The translations under genes were made by a program, and so were the position numbers. A stretch of DNA of 64,000 nucleotides from SHAN690 sp023262195. GTDB lineage: Bacteria > Bacteroidota > Bacteroidia > Flavobacteriales_G > Salibacteraceae. Where the stretch lies: positions 124,001-188,000 of the forward strand of contig JAYQJE010000001.1 of NCBI GenBank assembly GCA_038142005.1, read 5' to 3'. Position 1 is the first letter of the stretch, and the number at the start of each line of letters is the position of its first letter. Positions 1 through 11,229 of this stretch are shown here, in pieces. Under the pieces are notes generated by a model that saw nothing but the letters and a program-made list of their open reading frames with translations, searched no databases and was not told the origin of the DNA.

Positions 1-476
1 ATAGTGGTAGCAATCGCGCAACTTATGGCAACGATCGACCAAGGTCGAATCAGGGTACTCAGAACAGACGTCCAGACGTGCGAAACGATGTAAGATCTGG
101 AACCAATTCTAACAGCAATGCGAGGAATAATGTGAATCAAACTAGGTCGAATACGCAACGTGCTACACCACGTCAGTATGCACCTTCGAATTCACAAAAT
201 GGGTCTAAGTATCAACCGAGGACAAATTCTCAACCAAGAAGGAATACTTCGGCTACTCCAGCCCAGAGAACGCCAACTAGGACCACGGCACCTCGAACTG
301 CTCCTAGTAGAAGCGCACCAAGTAGATCAAATTCGGTTTCTCCTAGCAGATCACCAAGTAGATCTTATAGTGCTCCGAGGTCTTCATCTCCAAGCCGATC
401 TATGAGCAGCCCAAGTAGGTCAAGTAGTGGCTCTGGAATGAGTGCACCATCAAATAGAGGCGGTGGAAGACGATGA
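1..476 (+). CDS. Ser/Arg/Pro-rich low-complexity protein, C-terminal part
   Basis: The reading frame is open from the window edge, so the true start lies upstream; the GTG at 78 is only an internal codon. The visible ~157 residues are almost entirely S, R, P, N, T and Q, with many copies of an S/A-P-S-R-S unit in the last 80 residues and a terminal GGGRR. No folded domain, membrane segment or cysteine is visible in this part. Its TGA stop overlaps the ATG of the next gene (ATGA), so the two are probably co-translated. I do not recognise the family; a disordered, basic surface or nucleic-acid-binding tail is possible, but this is a guess. Confidence 0.7.
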   Translation, partial: SGSNRATYGNDRPRSNQGTQNRRPDVRNDVRSGTNSNSNARNNVNQTRSNTQRATPRQYAPSNSQNGSKYQPRTNSQPRRNTSATPAQRTPTRTTAPRTAPSRSAPSRSNSVSPSRSPSRSYSAPRSSSPSRSMSSPSRSSSGSGMSAPSNRGGGRR

Positions 477-1941
477 TTAGGCCAGCTTCCATATTAACTA
501 TGTTCATGCTGGTGTATGGATTTATAAGCCATGCTCAATCAGAATCTGAAGCTTTACTGATGTCGAGATCGGACATTATTGGTACGGCCAGATATACCGC
601 AATGGGAGGAGCTTTCAGCGCCCTTGGTGGCGATCCGTCAGGAGCGCTGAAAAATCCCGCTGGTATTGGTGTGTATAGAGATAATGAATTTGTTCTCACA
701 GCTGGCTACGAAGAAGTCTTTTCGGATGGCACTTATTACGGCAACACAACTTCATCAGGTGATGGAAATTTTTCGATTAATTCCTTCTCGCTCACGGGGA
801 GTAAAAGCTTAAACCAACAAGGGAAATGGCGAAATGCTGGCATGTCATTCGGAATAAACCGGGTATACGCATTCAACAACAGGTATTCTGCGAGCGCGAA
901 TGATGTGAACTCATCTATCCTTGACGATTACACCAATATCGCTAATGATTTGGCCATTGACTTCAATGATTTACAAGACACATATCCTTTTGATTTATAC
1001 CTATTATGGTATAACTACCTTCTTGAAACCTACTTAAACGAACCAACAGTCTATTATCACAGAGGGGGTATAATGCCTGTAGACCAGACAATAGATGTTG
1101 AAACGAGTGGGGCAAAACGAGAAACGTATTTCAATTTTGGGTTCAATTATGATGACCGGCTCTACATCGGAGGTGGCATCAATCGATCGAATATGCGGTT
1201 TGACAGACGAACGGTGTATTCTGAAGAATTTGATGAACGAGACACCACCACAGTAATTGAAGAGTTTTCTCAAGGCTATTATGAAGAAATCGATGCTCGA
1301 GGATGGAGTGCCACAGTCGGGGCGATCTATCGTCCTATAGATGAACTCAGGGTTGGTTTATCATTCAAAACCCCAGAGATTCAAAGCGTGGAATATGGCT
1401 ACGAAACAGATAATATTACGGTAGAGGACGGTGAAGCCTATGAAGTAGTGTCTCCCTACATATTGGAATATGATTTCAGAGTGACTACTCCATTTGAAAC
1501 TACACTTGGCCTAGCTTATACTTTCAAAAAACTAGGCTTAATCAGTATAGAAGCAGATTATTTGGATTATAGAATGATCAATATGAGCGATCCGAATGGC
1601 GCAAGTCCTTTCAACGCTGAAAATGCATCCATCGATAACTTACTTCGTCCAATATTCAATTTTAGAGGGGGTTGGAATATAGAATCACACCCTTTATCTC
1701 AGCACGCGCTGGCTATGCCAGATTTGGCAATCCTTATACAAATGCAGTAGTTTCAAATGGAGGTTTTGATGTGTACAGCCTGGGAGGAGGATATCGAGTT
1801 GACGAATTTTTCATTGACCTCTCTTATCAATATAGAGTGAGTTCTGATGAATTTTTCATCTATGACCCAAGCCTTGTTGAATCTGTGACCACCAATTCCT
1901 TTAACCATCGTGTGGCCCTCACCTTTGGCTTAAAAATCTAG
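473..1941 (+). CDS. OMPP1/FadL/TodX-like outer membrane transport protein (one frameshift)
   Basis: An N-terminal signal peptide (hydrophobic stretch ending near ISHAQS) is followed by the diagnostic start of Bacteroidota FadL-like porins, SDIIGTARYTAMGGAFSALG then GDPSGALKNPAG. The rest is alternating beta-strand sequence with many aromatic residues, and it ends in a strand HRVALTFGLKI, typical of a barrel. The family forms outer membrane channels for hydrophobic compounds; the substrate here is unknown. The frame breaks at the G5 run at 1667-1671; a sixth G joins FRGG to LEYRITPFISARAGY, so the gene is probably intact (~489 aa). ATG 473 is chosen because of the signal peptide and the ATGA overlap with the upstream gene. 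Confidence 0.85.
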
Positions 1942-1962
1942 CTTCTATTTTTACTTAGAGTA

Positions 1963-4361
1963 TTACTCTATTAAAAACGACCCCGTTAAAGTATCATTCG
2001 AGTTCATGATGGAGTAGTGGTAAATACCCTTAGCTAAATGCCTCACATCTTGAATATGCTTAGATTCCGTGATTCTTTCTTTTAGTACTTCAACACCTTT
2101 GCTATCCATCAATGTTAAATTCATCGGTTCATTCGAATTGACCCCTGGCACTTCAAATGTTATCTGATGATTTGTCGGATTAGGGTAAACACGTATGACC
2201 GAACCCATTTCTTCCCCTGTTTGACCTAAAATTGTATGATCAATGTTGGCAAGTGCATACTCTCCCTCTAGTATTCTTTCTAGCTCCATTAGTCCAAATC
2301 CATTATCACTGGCACCAAGTAAATTCTTGGTGTAAAATTCATATTCAGACCAATCTTCATGGGTATTAACACGGTACAATAAGACTAGACTATCTTCCTG
2401 CTCGGATACTAAATCCATGTCCATATAACCTGTTCCACCTCCTTCTCTACCATCATAGAAAAACCTGCCTGACATCTCTAGTTTTTCTATATCAATTCCC
2501 GAAACTTTCCAATAATGATAATTCGACAACCTATATGGCTTTGTATCCCAATTCTTTTGTAAGTCAGGTGCACTCCAAATATGCTCAAACCACACCAGGG
2601 CCGAATCACTTACAGACTCAACAGTCACATCCCAATGCATATTATCTAAATTAAGTGATCCCTCTTCAGAAATTATTTCCCGATCTACCGTTCTGGCTTG
2701 AGCAAGCTCATTACGATTATATAATTCAATGTAGTGCGGCTCTATACTCGTTGAAATCATCTGATTCTCATACTCGCCCGACATTTCCAACTTCCCTGAT
2801 TCTTTGTTCCAATCGGCATCATATACTGTGTAATATACCGGAACATCATCATGGAACTCTGACCGACCTTTGAGCTTTTGCTTAAGGTATAAATCAACGT
2901 CAAAATTACCCTCGGATCCTGTGTAATAAAATGAATCTAATATAACAACACTATACCCAGGCGTAAAAACCCAATCTCTGAAAAAGCTTGATAGATCTTG
3001 ACCGCTGTATATAGAAAACCATTTCTCTAAAGAGTCTGAGCTTACCGCAGAGTGTTTGAATTGTTCCATAAATTGATCGATCGCAGAAAAGAACGCTTCA
3101 TCTCCCATATACCCTCTCAAGTTGTGCGCAACAAGAGCTCCTTTCTTATAGACATGATCACCATATACATACTCGTGTGGCTGTCCAGAAACTGCTCGAT
3201 ACATTTCTTCTCGGTGATGAGCGAATTGAAGCATTTCTCTCAAGTCAGCTTTCATTGCGGACTCATAGCGCTCGCGAGAGTAAACATCTTCTAAGAATAG
3301 ATATTCTGAGAAAGAGGCCCAACCTTCGTTAATCCACATGTCACCATCCGTTTGACATGTAACGTTGTCACCCCACCACATGTGAGCCAACTCATGCGCC
3401 ATGAGTTCTTCTTGACCCAGTCCACCATTTACAGCATAGATGGGATATGTAATATTTGTGGCGTGCTCCATTGCACCAGCATTAAATGGCACTAAATTGT
3501 AGCCAACCTTATCAAACCGATATTCGCCATAGGTTTCCTCAAAGCGTTTTACTGCAGCCTCCAAGTTTTGAAATGAGCCGATAATATTGCTTGAATCAGA
3601 CTTCCTTCCAAAGATTTGATATGGCAAGCTACCATTGATTGCGTCAATACTTCCCTCTACCGATATGTATGGCGCAACCGAAACATTGGCCAGATATGAT
3701 GAAATGGGCTGATCTAGTCGCCAATAGTAAGTTACCGTACCATTGCCATTGTCCGTGGTTTCAAGTAGCAAGCCGTTGCACGCTGCCACTCTATCGTCCA
3801 TCGTGGTTACTTCAAATTCGTAAGTTGCCTTTTCAATGAAATTATCAAAACAAGGATGCCATATACGGCCATAGCTATGTGGGTCATCTTCGAAGCCAAC
3901 GCCAAGATTCCAACTAAAGTTTCCACTGAAATAAAACCCACCCCAGCCCGATGCATCTTGCATAGGTGAACCACTATAGTGAATGCTGATGGTTGATGCT
4001 TCATCCATTGATAAGGGATCCAATTGCACCTAACCGATGCGGACATTTGTTCAAATGAGGTCACATTAGGGCCTGCAACAGAGTCAACTGTTAACCCTTC
4101 TAAATCAATATCAATGGATTCGAGCCCATCTGTTTTACTAACGACTGAGAGCTCAGCGCTCGCTGATATTTGCTGATTTACAACATCTGTCATATCCATA
4201 ATCAGCTTTACATGCACAATGTCAAGGCTATCGCTTCGCAGGTCCTCGATTATTAGGCGGTTTGCCTTGGTCACCAACTTATACTTAGAGCAATATGGAT
4301 GCTGACCGTAGGCGTTACTTAATACCATGAGCAAAACCATCCAACTTAAAAAATTCTTCAT
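1963..4361 (-). CDS. Secreted M1-family metallopeptidase with T9SS sorting domain (one frameshift)
   Basis: About 799 aa. ATG 4361 begins a signal peptide (MKNFLSWMVLLMVLSNAYGQ). An M1 N-terminal beta domain is followed by the substrate-binding GAMEH (GAMEN equivalent) and the zinc site HELAH with the third ligand in NEGWASF about 18 residues later, near residues 322-346. The last ~80 residues are a type A T9SS sorting domain (VYPNPTNHQITFE ... GIYHYSI), so the enzyme is probably exported by the type IX system and attached to the surface or released. The frame breaks at about 4029-4030; adding one G gives SVRVQLDPLSMDE. The family cleaves N-terminal amino acids from peptides. Convergent with the porin gene. 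Confidence 0.9.
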
Positions 4362-4546
4362 AAAACAAAAATCAGCATTACGATTCACTTTATAGAATTG
4401 ACACGGTGGGATTACAATCATTGTACATCTGTTAAATACTCGTATTAATCGAAATTCTTTGTAATCCTACACCACCATTTTACCCATAACAACGTCATAT
4501 TACTGATTTTTATCTCAATCATGTTTGAAATTCTATTGCACATAAT

Positions 4547-6099
4547 ATGAAGCCTTCACACGAGCTATTTAGACTGGTAAAATCCCTATCAAAATCAGAG
4601 AAACGATTCTTTAAGCTCATATCTTCCCTGCAAAGCGGTGAAAAGAATTACATAAAGCTTTTTGATGCCATTGAACGACAAAATGAGTATGATGAAGAGG
4701 CCATAAAGCGACAGTTTTCAGGTGAAACATTTATAAAACACCTACCCAGCGAAAAAAACCATCTCTACAAGCTGATTCTCAAAAGCTTACGGTTGTTTTA
4801 CTCTGAAAATACTGTTTCAGCCATACTTGCCGAACACATCCAAAGCATTGAAATACTTTACAATAAAGCACTTTATTCAGAATGTGGAAAACTGGTGCGA
4901 AAAGCCAAAAAAATCGCGCAAAGCCATGAGCGATTCTATTATCTATTTGAATTGATTAAATGGGAAAAGGCATTGTTGGAAGAAGAATTTCAATCAGGCA
5001 AATTTGATCGAGACCTGAATAAGCTGGTTGATGAAGAACATAATGTAATCAAGAAACTACGCAACCTAGCAGAGTATCAAATACTGTATAGTAAGATCAA
5101 TTATGTATTCAGACAAGGAGGGTACGTTAGAAATGACTTAGAGCGGCAATTGGTAAACGAGATTCAATCACACGAATTAATCAAGGGGAAGAACACAGCG
5201 TTGTCAAAAGAGCTGCTGCTACGTGTTATTACGTTAAGGGTCTCTGTGCGATAACAAGTAATGAAGTAGAAGATTCATTTTTGAATTTTAGCCGTGTTGT
5301 CAGCATTTTCGAAGAAAACCCGAATCTTATTCAGGACATTCCTAAACAATACATTAAATCGCTTGGCAACCTCTTTTACTACTATATCGGTTCGGGTGAC
5401 TTTGATAAGCTATTTGAACTGATTGAAAAGATGCGCTCACTGAAAGGTCAAGCTGGGTTTAATCGGGTCGATATCAAAATGCGCATTTTCCTTACCACTC
5501 ACTATTTCGAACTTCTGGCATATGAGCGCATGGGAGACTTTTCAAAGGCGCTTAATATGATGGAAGGAATCAATGATCAACTCAATTCATTTGGTGAAAA
5601 ACTGACTAAAGAGGATGAGGTTGTCTTCGATCACATGTTTGCCAACATCTATTTTGGTGCAGGAAAATATAGAGAGGCCTTGCGCAGAATCAATAATGTC
5701 TTGAACGACAATGAAAGCAACCTAAGGCAAGATATTTACAGCTTTTCCAAGCTATTCAATCTGGTAATCCACTTCGAGCTTGAGAATTTCGATCTCCTTG
5801 ATTACCTTATTAAATCGACCGAACGCTATTACGTTAAAAAGAAGAAGGACGCCAAGGTGGGATATGAGTTTGAAGTCGAATTCATCAAGCATTTCAAAAA
5901 ACTCATTAAAGCAGCAAGAAATTTGAATGATAAGAGTGAAGCATTTCTTGAAATGCGAAATGGTTTGAGAAAGCTTTTGAAAAACGAAGACGAGCGCGTT
6001 GCGCTAGAATATTTCGACTACATTACATGGGTTGAGGCCAATATTCAGAATCGCCCTTACTCAGAGCTTAAACGAATGCAGCATATGGTTGTGGCTTAA
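4547..6099 (+). CDS. Conserved helical-repeat (TPR-like) cytoplasmic protein of unknown function (one frameshift)
   Basis: About 517 aa once joined. The sequence is almost wholly alpha-helical and rich in K, E, L, F and Y, with repeated helix-pair spacing resembling tetratricopeptide arrays (for example the ALNMMEGINDQL and YREALRRINNVLND segments). There is no signal peptide, membrane span or catalytic motif. The N-terminus is MKPSHELFRLVKSLSKSEKR. The break lies in the A4 run at 5206-5209; one more A gives SKRAAATCYYVKGLCAITSN, which joins the two frames. I believe it is a Cytophagales-type conserved hypothetical protein, but I cannot name a function. Its TAA and the rlmB TAA are the two strands of one TTAA. 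Confidence 0.8.
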
Positions 6100-6836
6100 G
6101 GGTTTCGCTGACGCGACACTTCAAACAAGCAAATACCTGCTGCTACCGAAACATTAAGGCTCGATACCTTGCCATACATTGGTATCAAGGCAGATTCGCT
6201 TGCCATTCTCAATAAGTGCGGATCGATGCCGTTTCCTTCATTTCCGAAAAGCAGGTTTACCGGTCTGCAGAGGTCAACCTTGTGAATACTGGTTTCCGTT
6301 TTTTCATGACAAGCGATGGTTGTAATTCCACTAGCCGACATGAGCTTAATAGCATCACCCATCGACATCACTTTGCATACTGGTAAATGATGCAGCGCCC
6401 CTGCAGAAGTCTTTATGGCATCTTCATTAATAGCGGCAGCACCTTTGTAAGGAATAATAATTGCATGACATCCAGCAGAGAGGGCGGTGCGAGCGATGGA
6501 TCCAAAATTTCGCACATCATTAACCTTATCCAGCATAATGAAAAAAGGAACCTCCCCTTGTTCGAAAACTGATTGAATGATCATTTCAATATCACCAATG
6601 TCTATCGGAGAAGTGTATGCAACCACACCTTGATGATTTGCTCTACACAGTTTGTTTAATTTTTCCTTCGGCACCTTAATTACAGAAACCTGCATTTTAC
6701 GTGCTAGAGATATCAGGTCTTTTATTTGAGGATTGTTTTCAGTCTTTAAAATGAAGAGTTTGTCAAGCGTTTTGCCTGAAAGCAGTGCCTCCATCACAGG
6801 GTGAAATCCATATATCTGTTGTTGATCTTTTTTCAT
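6096..6836 (-). CDS. rlmB: 23S rRNA (guanosine-2'-O-)-methyltransferase RlmB/TrmH family
   Basis: 246 aa, the usual length. It begins with the SpoU substrate-binding domain (IYGFHPVMEAL ... CRANHQGVVAY) and continues into the SPOUT knot domain with its three motifs: LDKVNDVRNFGSIARTA (motif 1), LFGNEGNGI (motif 2) and SLNVSVAAGI (motif 3). The E. coli enzyme methylates G2251 of 23S rRNA using S-adenosylmethionine; other TrmH-family targets cannot be excluded. Only one base separates its ATG from the stop of the upstream GWxTD gene, so it is the last cistron of the rmuC-GWxTD-rlmB operon. Confidence 0.93.
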   Translation of the reverse strand: MKKDQQQIYGFHPVMEALLSGKTLDKLFILKTENNPQIKDLISLARKMQVSVIKVPKEKLNKLCRANHQGVVAYTSPIDIGDIEMIIQSVFEQGEVPFFIMLDKVNDVRNFGSIARTALSAGCHAIIIPYKGAAAINEDAIKTSAGALHHLPVCKVMSMGDAIKLMSASGITTIACHEKTETSIHKVDLCRPVNLLFGNEGNGIDPHLLRMASESALIPMYGKVSSLNVSVAAGICLFEVSRQRNP

Positions 6837-6837
6837 T

Positions 6838-8091
6838 CTAGTATGTAGTTATCCGACCTTGCCTCCATAAATCTACAGCTCTGTACCAAGGTGTTTTCAA
6901 TGTAGCACTTCGTATTAATCTAAAATCGTTTTGAGAAAAAGGATTCACCACTTTAACAAACTCAAATTTCAACGCATTAAAATCACCGGGGTTACCATAC
7001 ATCCATACTTCCTTTGAAGTGCTTCGGGTGACCTTAGTTGGAGATCCAAAAATTGTGTAACACATTCCTCTATCCGATTTCCATCCTTCTATGTAAGAGG
7101 TAAAATGAACATTCGATTCTTCTACACGGGTGTAATAATTCTGGATCAATTTCTTTGCCCTCACTTGATCTCCTCCCAGCCTAAGCCAAAAGGTATCAAT
7201 GCTTTTTTTGAGGTTTTTACTCTCCTGAAGGTCCGTGTACTCTTCATTGGTAGTGATATATCGCAAAGGATAAAGCAAATCATTAACCGTCTTTGATTCT
7301 GGATAGTGATTTCCAAAATAGTGTATAGAACCACCCTGTTGATCGTCCTCTTTTTGCACTATGTGATAAAACCCAGGCTGAGTGATATACAGCACTGTGT
7401 GACGGGCATCTACCATATTCAACCTAAATGTCTTATCCGGTTTAAAATTGAAGGGCTTTGGATTAGCGGTAGAAAAGGGAGGGGCGGCAATAGGAAAATC
7501 CCGATCATAAAACTTGACAAACAATGCCGTTTGATCCTCTAAACATGTAATCAAGTAGCTGTCAGCAGAGTTGACATAAGGTTCATAGATGATTCGACCT
7601 TCAAAGTCGGATATAGAAAAAGACTGGCCAGAAAACTTATTTGGGTCCACTATATCAATCACTTTTTTGGCCGACTTACCGCTCATTGGGTTGCGGACTT
7701 CAAGCTCTAGTATATAGCCCCGCCCGCTCATAACACTCAGCTCTACTTCGGTTTCAAGAAACTGATGATCCGTTTGAATTAGCTCTTTAACTATTCGATT
7801 ACTATCCAATGGCTGCGGTGCCGAATATGAACTAAACACGGCATAGCTAACGGAAAGCTTGGTTTTACCTTTATCGAAGCTCAGATCATTTTGTAAAATC
7901 TTCAAGCGCACGGATACCTTACCATCAGAATTTGAAAAGACCTTCGCTTCAAGGTCGAGCGATTTCTGTAGCTGGCTCGCATAGTTGCCGCTTATATCTC
8001 TCCCTCCAGTCTTCGAGGAAGTCTGACACGCAGACAAGCATATCAACATAAGCAAACCACCAATCAACCCGAGCGAATTCCTTGAGATCAT
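6838..8091 (-). CDS. GWxTD domain lipoprotein
   Basis: 417 aa. The N-terminus is a lipoprotein signal (SLGLIGGLLMLICLSAC, lipobox LSAC), so the mature protein is lipid-anchored in the periplasm or surface. The middle is beta-rich. The C-terminal third carries the GWxTD signature in a slightly changed form, EGWKSDRGMCYTIFG, followed by EVWMYGNPGDFNALKFEF. The domain is common in Bacteroidota and some other phyla; its biochemical role is unknown. Its ATG overlaps the rmuC stop by four bases, so it is translationally coupled to rmuC upstream and followed at once by rlmB. Confidence 0.88.
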   Translation of the reverse strand: MISRNSLGLIGGLLMLICLSACQTSSKTGGRDISGNYASQLQKSLDLEAKVFSNSDGKVSVRLKILQNDLSFDKGKTKLSVSYAVFSSYSAPQPLDSNRIVKELIQTDHQFLETEVELSVMSGRGYILELEVRNPMSGKSAKKVIDIVDPNKFSGQSFSISDFEGRIIYEPYVNSADSYLITCLEDQTALFVKFYDRDFPIAAPPFSTANPKPFNFKPDKTFRLNMVDARHTVLYITQPGFYHIVQKEDDQQGGSIHYFGNHYPESKTVNDLLYPLRYITTNEEYTDLQESKNLKKSIDTFWLRLGGDQVRAKKLIQNYYTRVEESNVHFTSYIEGWKSDRGMCYTIFGSPTKVTRSTSKEVWMYGNPGDFNALKFEFVKVVNPFSQNDFRLIRSATLKTPWYRAVDLWRQGRITTY

Positions 8092-9431
8092 TCGTCCGAA
8101 AAAGAGTCAGGAATTTCTTTGCTCGCCTTCGCACCGAGGGCCTTAATCTTTTCGGCTCGCCTAACCAAATTTCCAGTACCTGAATTTAGTTTTTTTAAGG
8201 CCTCATCATAGGCTTTTGTAGACATACCAAGCCCTCTGTTTATCTTCTCCATGTCTTCGAGAAACCCAACAAACTTGTCATACATTTTACCACTTTCGTC
8301 AGCAATGGCGGCCACATTTCTATTTTGCTTCTCTTGTTTCCAAACACTTGCTATGGTTCTGAGTGTGGCGAGCAGTGTGGTGGGACTAACAATGACAATT
8401 CTTTTCTCCCACGCATAATTATAAAGCGAATTATCGTTTCGAAGTGCCTCAGAGAAACCCGCTTCAATTGGCACAAACATGAGCACGAAATCCAACGATT
8501 GTCCCTTTATTAAAGATTGATAATTTTTATCGGCTAAACCTTTAACATGAGCCTTAATGCTTGCTACGTGTTGAGCTAAATACGATTGTTTTTCCTCATC
8601 GCTCGAAGCATTTACGGAAGCTTCGTAAGCCTTCAAAGAAACTTTTGAATCAATAACGATGTGCTGATCGTCAGGAAGTTTTACAATTACATCTGGCCTA
8701 AACCTACCTTCTTCAGTGGTGGTTGAGCTTTGGGTTTCATATTCTACCCCCTTTTCGAGCCCTGAGCTTTCGAGGATACTCTCAAGTATGAATTCACCCC
8801 ATGCGCCTTGTTTTTGCGAATCACCCTTAAGCGCCTTTGTAAGATTATTGGCTTCATCCGAGATTTTATGGTTGAGTTTCATCAGCTCCTCCACTTGGCC
8901 AAAAAGTTTCGACCTACTCTCATTCTCATCCTTATATACTTCATTAACGCGTTTCTCAAAGTTTTCAATTCGTTCTTTGAAAGGACGTAACAGCTCATCC
9001 AATTCTTTGCGGTGGGTACTCGAAAACTCTTTAGAATTCTGCTTTAGAATTTGATCTGCCAAAACCTTGAATTCATTTTTAAAGCGCTCGTTGAGCTTCT
9101 CCACTTCGCCCTTTTGCTCCATGAGCTTTTCTTCTAAATTATTTCTCTCAGCCTCGAGCGATTTGACCTTTCCCGTTAATTCTTTTATTTCCTCAGTCTG
9201 TAATTTGAGTGCCGTGTCTTGCTTTTGAAATTCCTCAATTGATTTTTGAAGTCTGCCAGAAAACTCGGCACGTTGTTCGCGTGCTTCATCTCTTTCAGAC
9301 CTTATGGCTTCTATCTCGGCTTGGGCTTGGCTTAAATCACCATCGCTCGACTTTTTTGAACGATTGATGAAAAAACCTATTACATAACCAATACCAATAC
9401 CAACAACCAGAAAAACAAGATATTCTATCAC
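8088..9431 (-). CDS. rmuC: DNA recombination protein RmuC
   Basis: 447 aa. One N-terminal membrane helix (IEYLVFLVVGIGIGYVIGFF) is followed by a long coiled coil (about residues 30-160, rich in E/K/Q/R heptads). The conserved RmuC nuclease-like core comes next: KQGAWGEFILESILESSGL, GRFRPDVIVKLPD, HIVIDSKVSLKAYE and LDFVLMFVPIEAGFSEAL. The E. coli homologue limits inversions at short inverted repeats, presumably by cutting DNA structures. First gene of the operon with the GWxTD lipoprotein and rlmB; the pairing with the lipoprotein has no obvious functional logic. Confidence 0.95.
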   Translation of the reverse strand: MIEYLVFLVVGIGIGYVIGFFINRSKKSSDGDLSQAQAEIEAIRSERDEAREQRAEFSGRLQKSIEEFQKQDTALKLQTEEIKELTGKVKSLEAERNNLEEKLMEQKGEVEKLNERFKNEFKVLADQILKQNSKEFSSTHRKELDELLRPFKERIENFEKRVNEVYKDENESRSKLFGQVEELMKLNHKISDEANNLTKALKGDSQKQGAWGEFILESILESSGLEKGVEYETQSSTTTEEGRFRPDVIVKLPDDQHIVIDSKVSLKAYEASVNASSDEEKQSYLAQHVASIKAHVKGLADKNYQSLIKGQSLDFVLMFVPIEAGFSEALRNDNSLYNYAWEKRIVIVSPTTLLATLRTIASVWKQEKQNRNVAAIADESGKMYDKFVGFLEDMEKINRGLGMSTKAYDEALKKLNSGTGNLVRRAEKIKALGAKASKEIPDSFSDE

Positions 9432-9485
9432 AACAAGGCGCTTAAAAGATAATCAACAAACGTACACCTTAGGCAATCATTCACC

Positions 9486-11229
9486 TTAGAATATGCTGAG
9501 AAAACCAAAGTGAAATTTCGTAGACCTAATTAAAAGGGGGTTACCCTGCTCACTACCCGCAGCGGCAGAAAGACTAAATATACCAGCTTTATTTCCTAAG
9601 GTAATTCCCAAACCCAAAGCATAAGGAGTATCTCTTCGAGCACCCAAGTGGTTCAGCGACATATTTTCATACCAAGCTCCATCAAATAACAAAAACAGAT
9701 AACCATTTCGCTCTATCTGGTAGCGGAGTTCATTTCGCGCAATCATGTAGCTTGTGGCAAATATTGCCTCTTCATTAAACCCCCGCAAAGTCTTAAGTCC
9801 CCCAATGCGTGTAGCTTCATTATTAAACACCTGGTTATTCAAGATAGACCCACCTAAAAAACGTTGGTGCCAAACCAACCTCGGCACAACAGATACGAAA
9901 TAAGCAATGTCACCATTGGTTCTAAATTGTACTGAGTTTAGTTCAAGTGAATCATAAATCGCTTGGGGTATATCCGCATTTTCGATGATCCGTTTGGTAC
10001 CAACCGCTCCGTCAACATCTATAATAATGCCCTTAGCAGGATTCAACATGTAATCAAGTTTGGCATATCGTATTCCAAGTCCATAGGAGGTAATGCTGCG
10101 ATCTAAGTACTCTGGAATCACCAAAGTATTCTCGTATTGAGAAGTGCTTATAAGATTGGTCACCTGCTGATCTACAAACGCCCTCACATAGTTGTTTCGA
10201 CTAAAGATGTAACGAATTCCTGCTTTGCCAAACACATCGGTAAAGGTTGTATCCCTCCGGTAAATCTTCAACCGAGCATCCGGTCCGAATGGTGAATCAA
10301 ACACAAAGGGAAAACTGGTAATTGCTTCTAGATCCTGCGTGTTTGATTGAAGCCTTCTCCATTTAAGGTCAAACACTTCACCCTGCTTTAGTGAATTCTC
10401 GAGGTGAATAGACACATCCCCTGTAATTAGAAGCTCGCCTGTATTTTCATCAGGTAAAAAGCCAACAATTCCATCAAATCTACTTGCACGCTCTTTATTA
10501 AGCTGCAGTATCACCTTTGTAGCCGACTCATTAAACTGCACTTGCGCTCCATTAGGCGTAACGATAAATGGAACTTGATCAAGGTCCTGCGCAGCACCCT
10601 TATCCTTTGCTCATTATATGCGCTACCTTCCTTTAAGCCAGTGTATCCTGCTATGAAACCCTCTCGAACATCTAGATCTCCCACAAGCACCAGACTATCA
10701 ATGGTGGTGTATGGCCCAAGCTCTAACTTAATAATACCAGCAACCGATTCTGACACTATAGACACACTATCTATTTTAATGCTCGCGAAAGGAAATCCAT
10801 GGTTTTCACAATACCTTAAGGTTCGATTAAAGGCAGTTCCAATGCGCTTAGCGGATACAGCTTTTCTAGAAAATTTCTCAACTCGAATTCCAGCTTTACG
10901 CATGTATTCCTTCGCAATTTCATCGGATTCGAGGTTAGACCAGCGATAGGATTTACCCAGCTCAACGGTGATGAATAAGGTATCATTCATAGTGTCTGAT
11001 TGAAGTCTGTGCAAAACAAACCCCTCGTTATTACATTGAGTCCTTAGCTCATCAAGCAAGGAACTGTACTGCTTTGCTTTATATTGCTTCTTGCTGTAGC
11101 GATCTATTTTTTGGTAAACTGCGAATCAATCTCACGCACTTTGATGTAGGAAAAACCAAGATCCTCTTGAGCAAAGCCGTGCAGACTTAAAAAGCTACAG
11201 ACAATCCCAATGAATAATTTCCGCATCAT
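9486..11229 (-). CDS. Omp85-superfamily (BamA/TamA-like) outer membrane protein (two frameshifts)
   Basis: About 580 aa. ATG 11229 (or 11226) starts a signal peptide (RKLFIGIVCSFLSLHGFAQ). POTRA-like segments follow (CENHGFPFASIKIDSV; YTTIDSLVLVGDLDVREGF), then a C-terminal barrel with GIRYAKLDYMLNPAKG, the Omp85 sequence GGLKTLRGFNEEAIFAT and the end KFHFGFLSIF. The protein probably folds in the outer membrane and may help insert or export other proteins. Breaks: T6 run at 11107-11112 (one more base gives FTKKIDRYSKKQY) and CC at 10586-10587 (one more gives LRRDLDQVPFIVTPNG). It is shorter than true BamA, with about two POTRA repeats, so I do not call it bamA. Confidence 0.85.

Noticed and set aside
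1956..1970. TAGAGT-att-ACTCTA between the porin and the M1 peptidase as a bidirectional terminator
   Set aside because: Only six weak pairs, overlapping a stop codon, with no proper T-run on either side.
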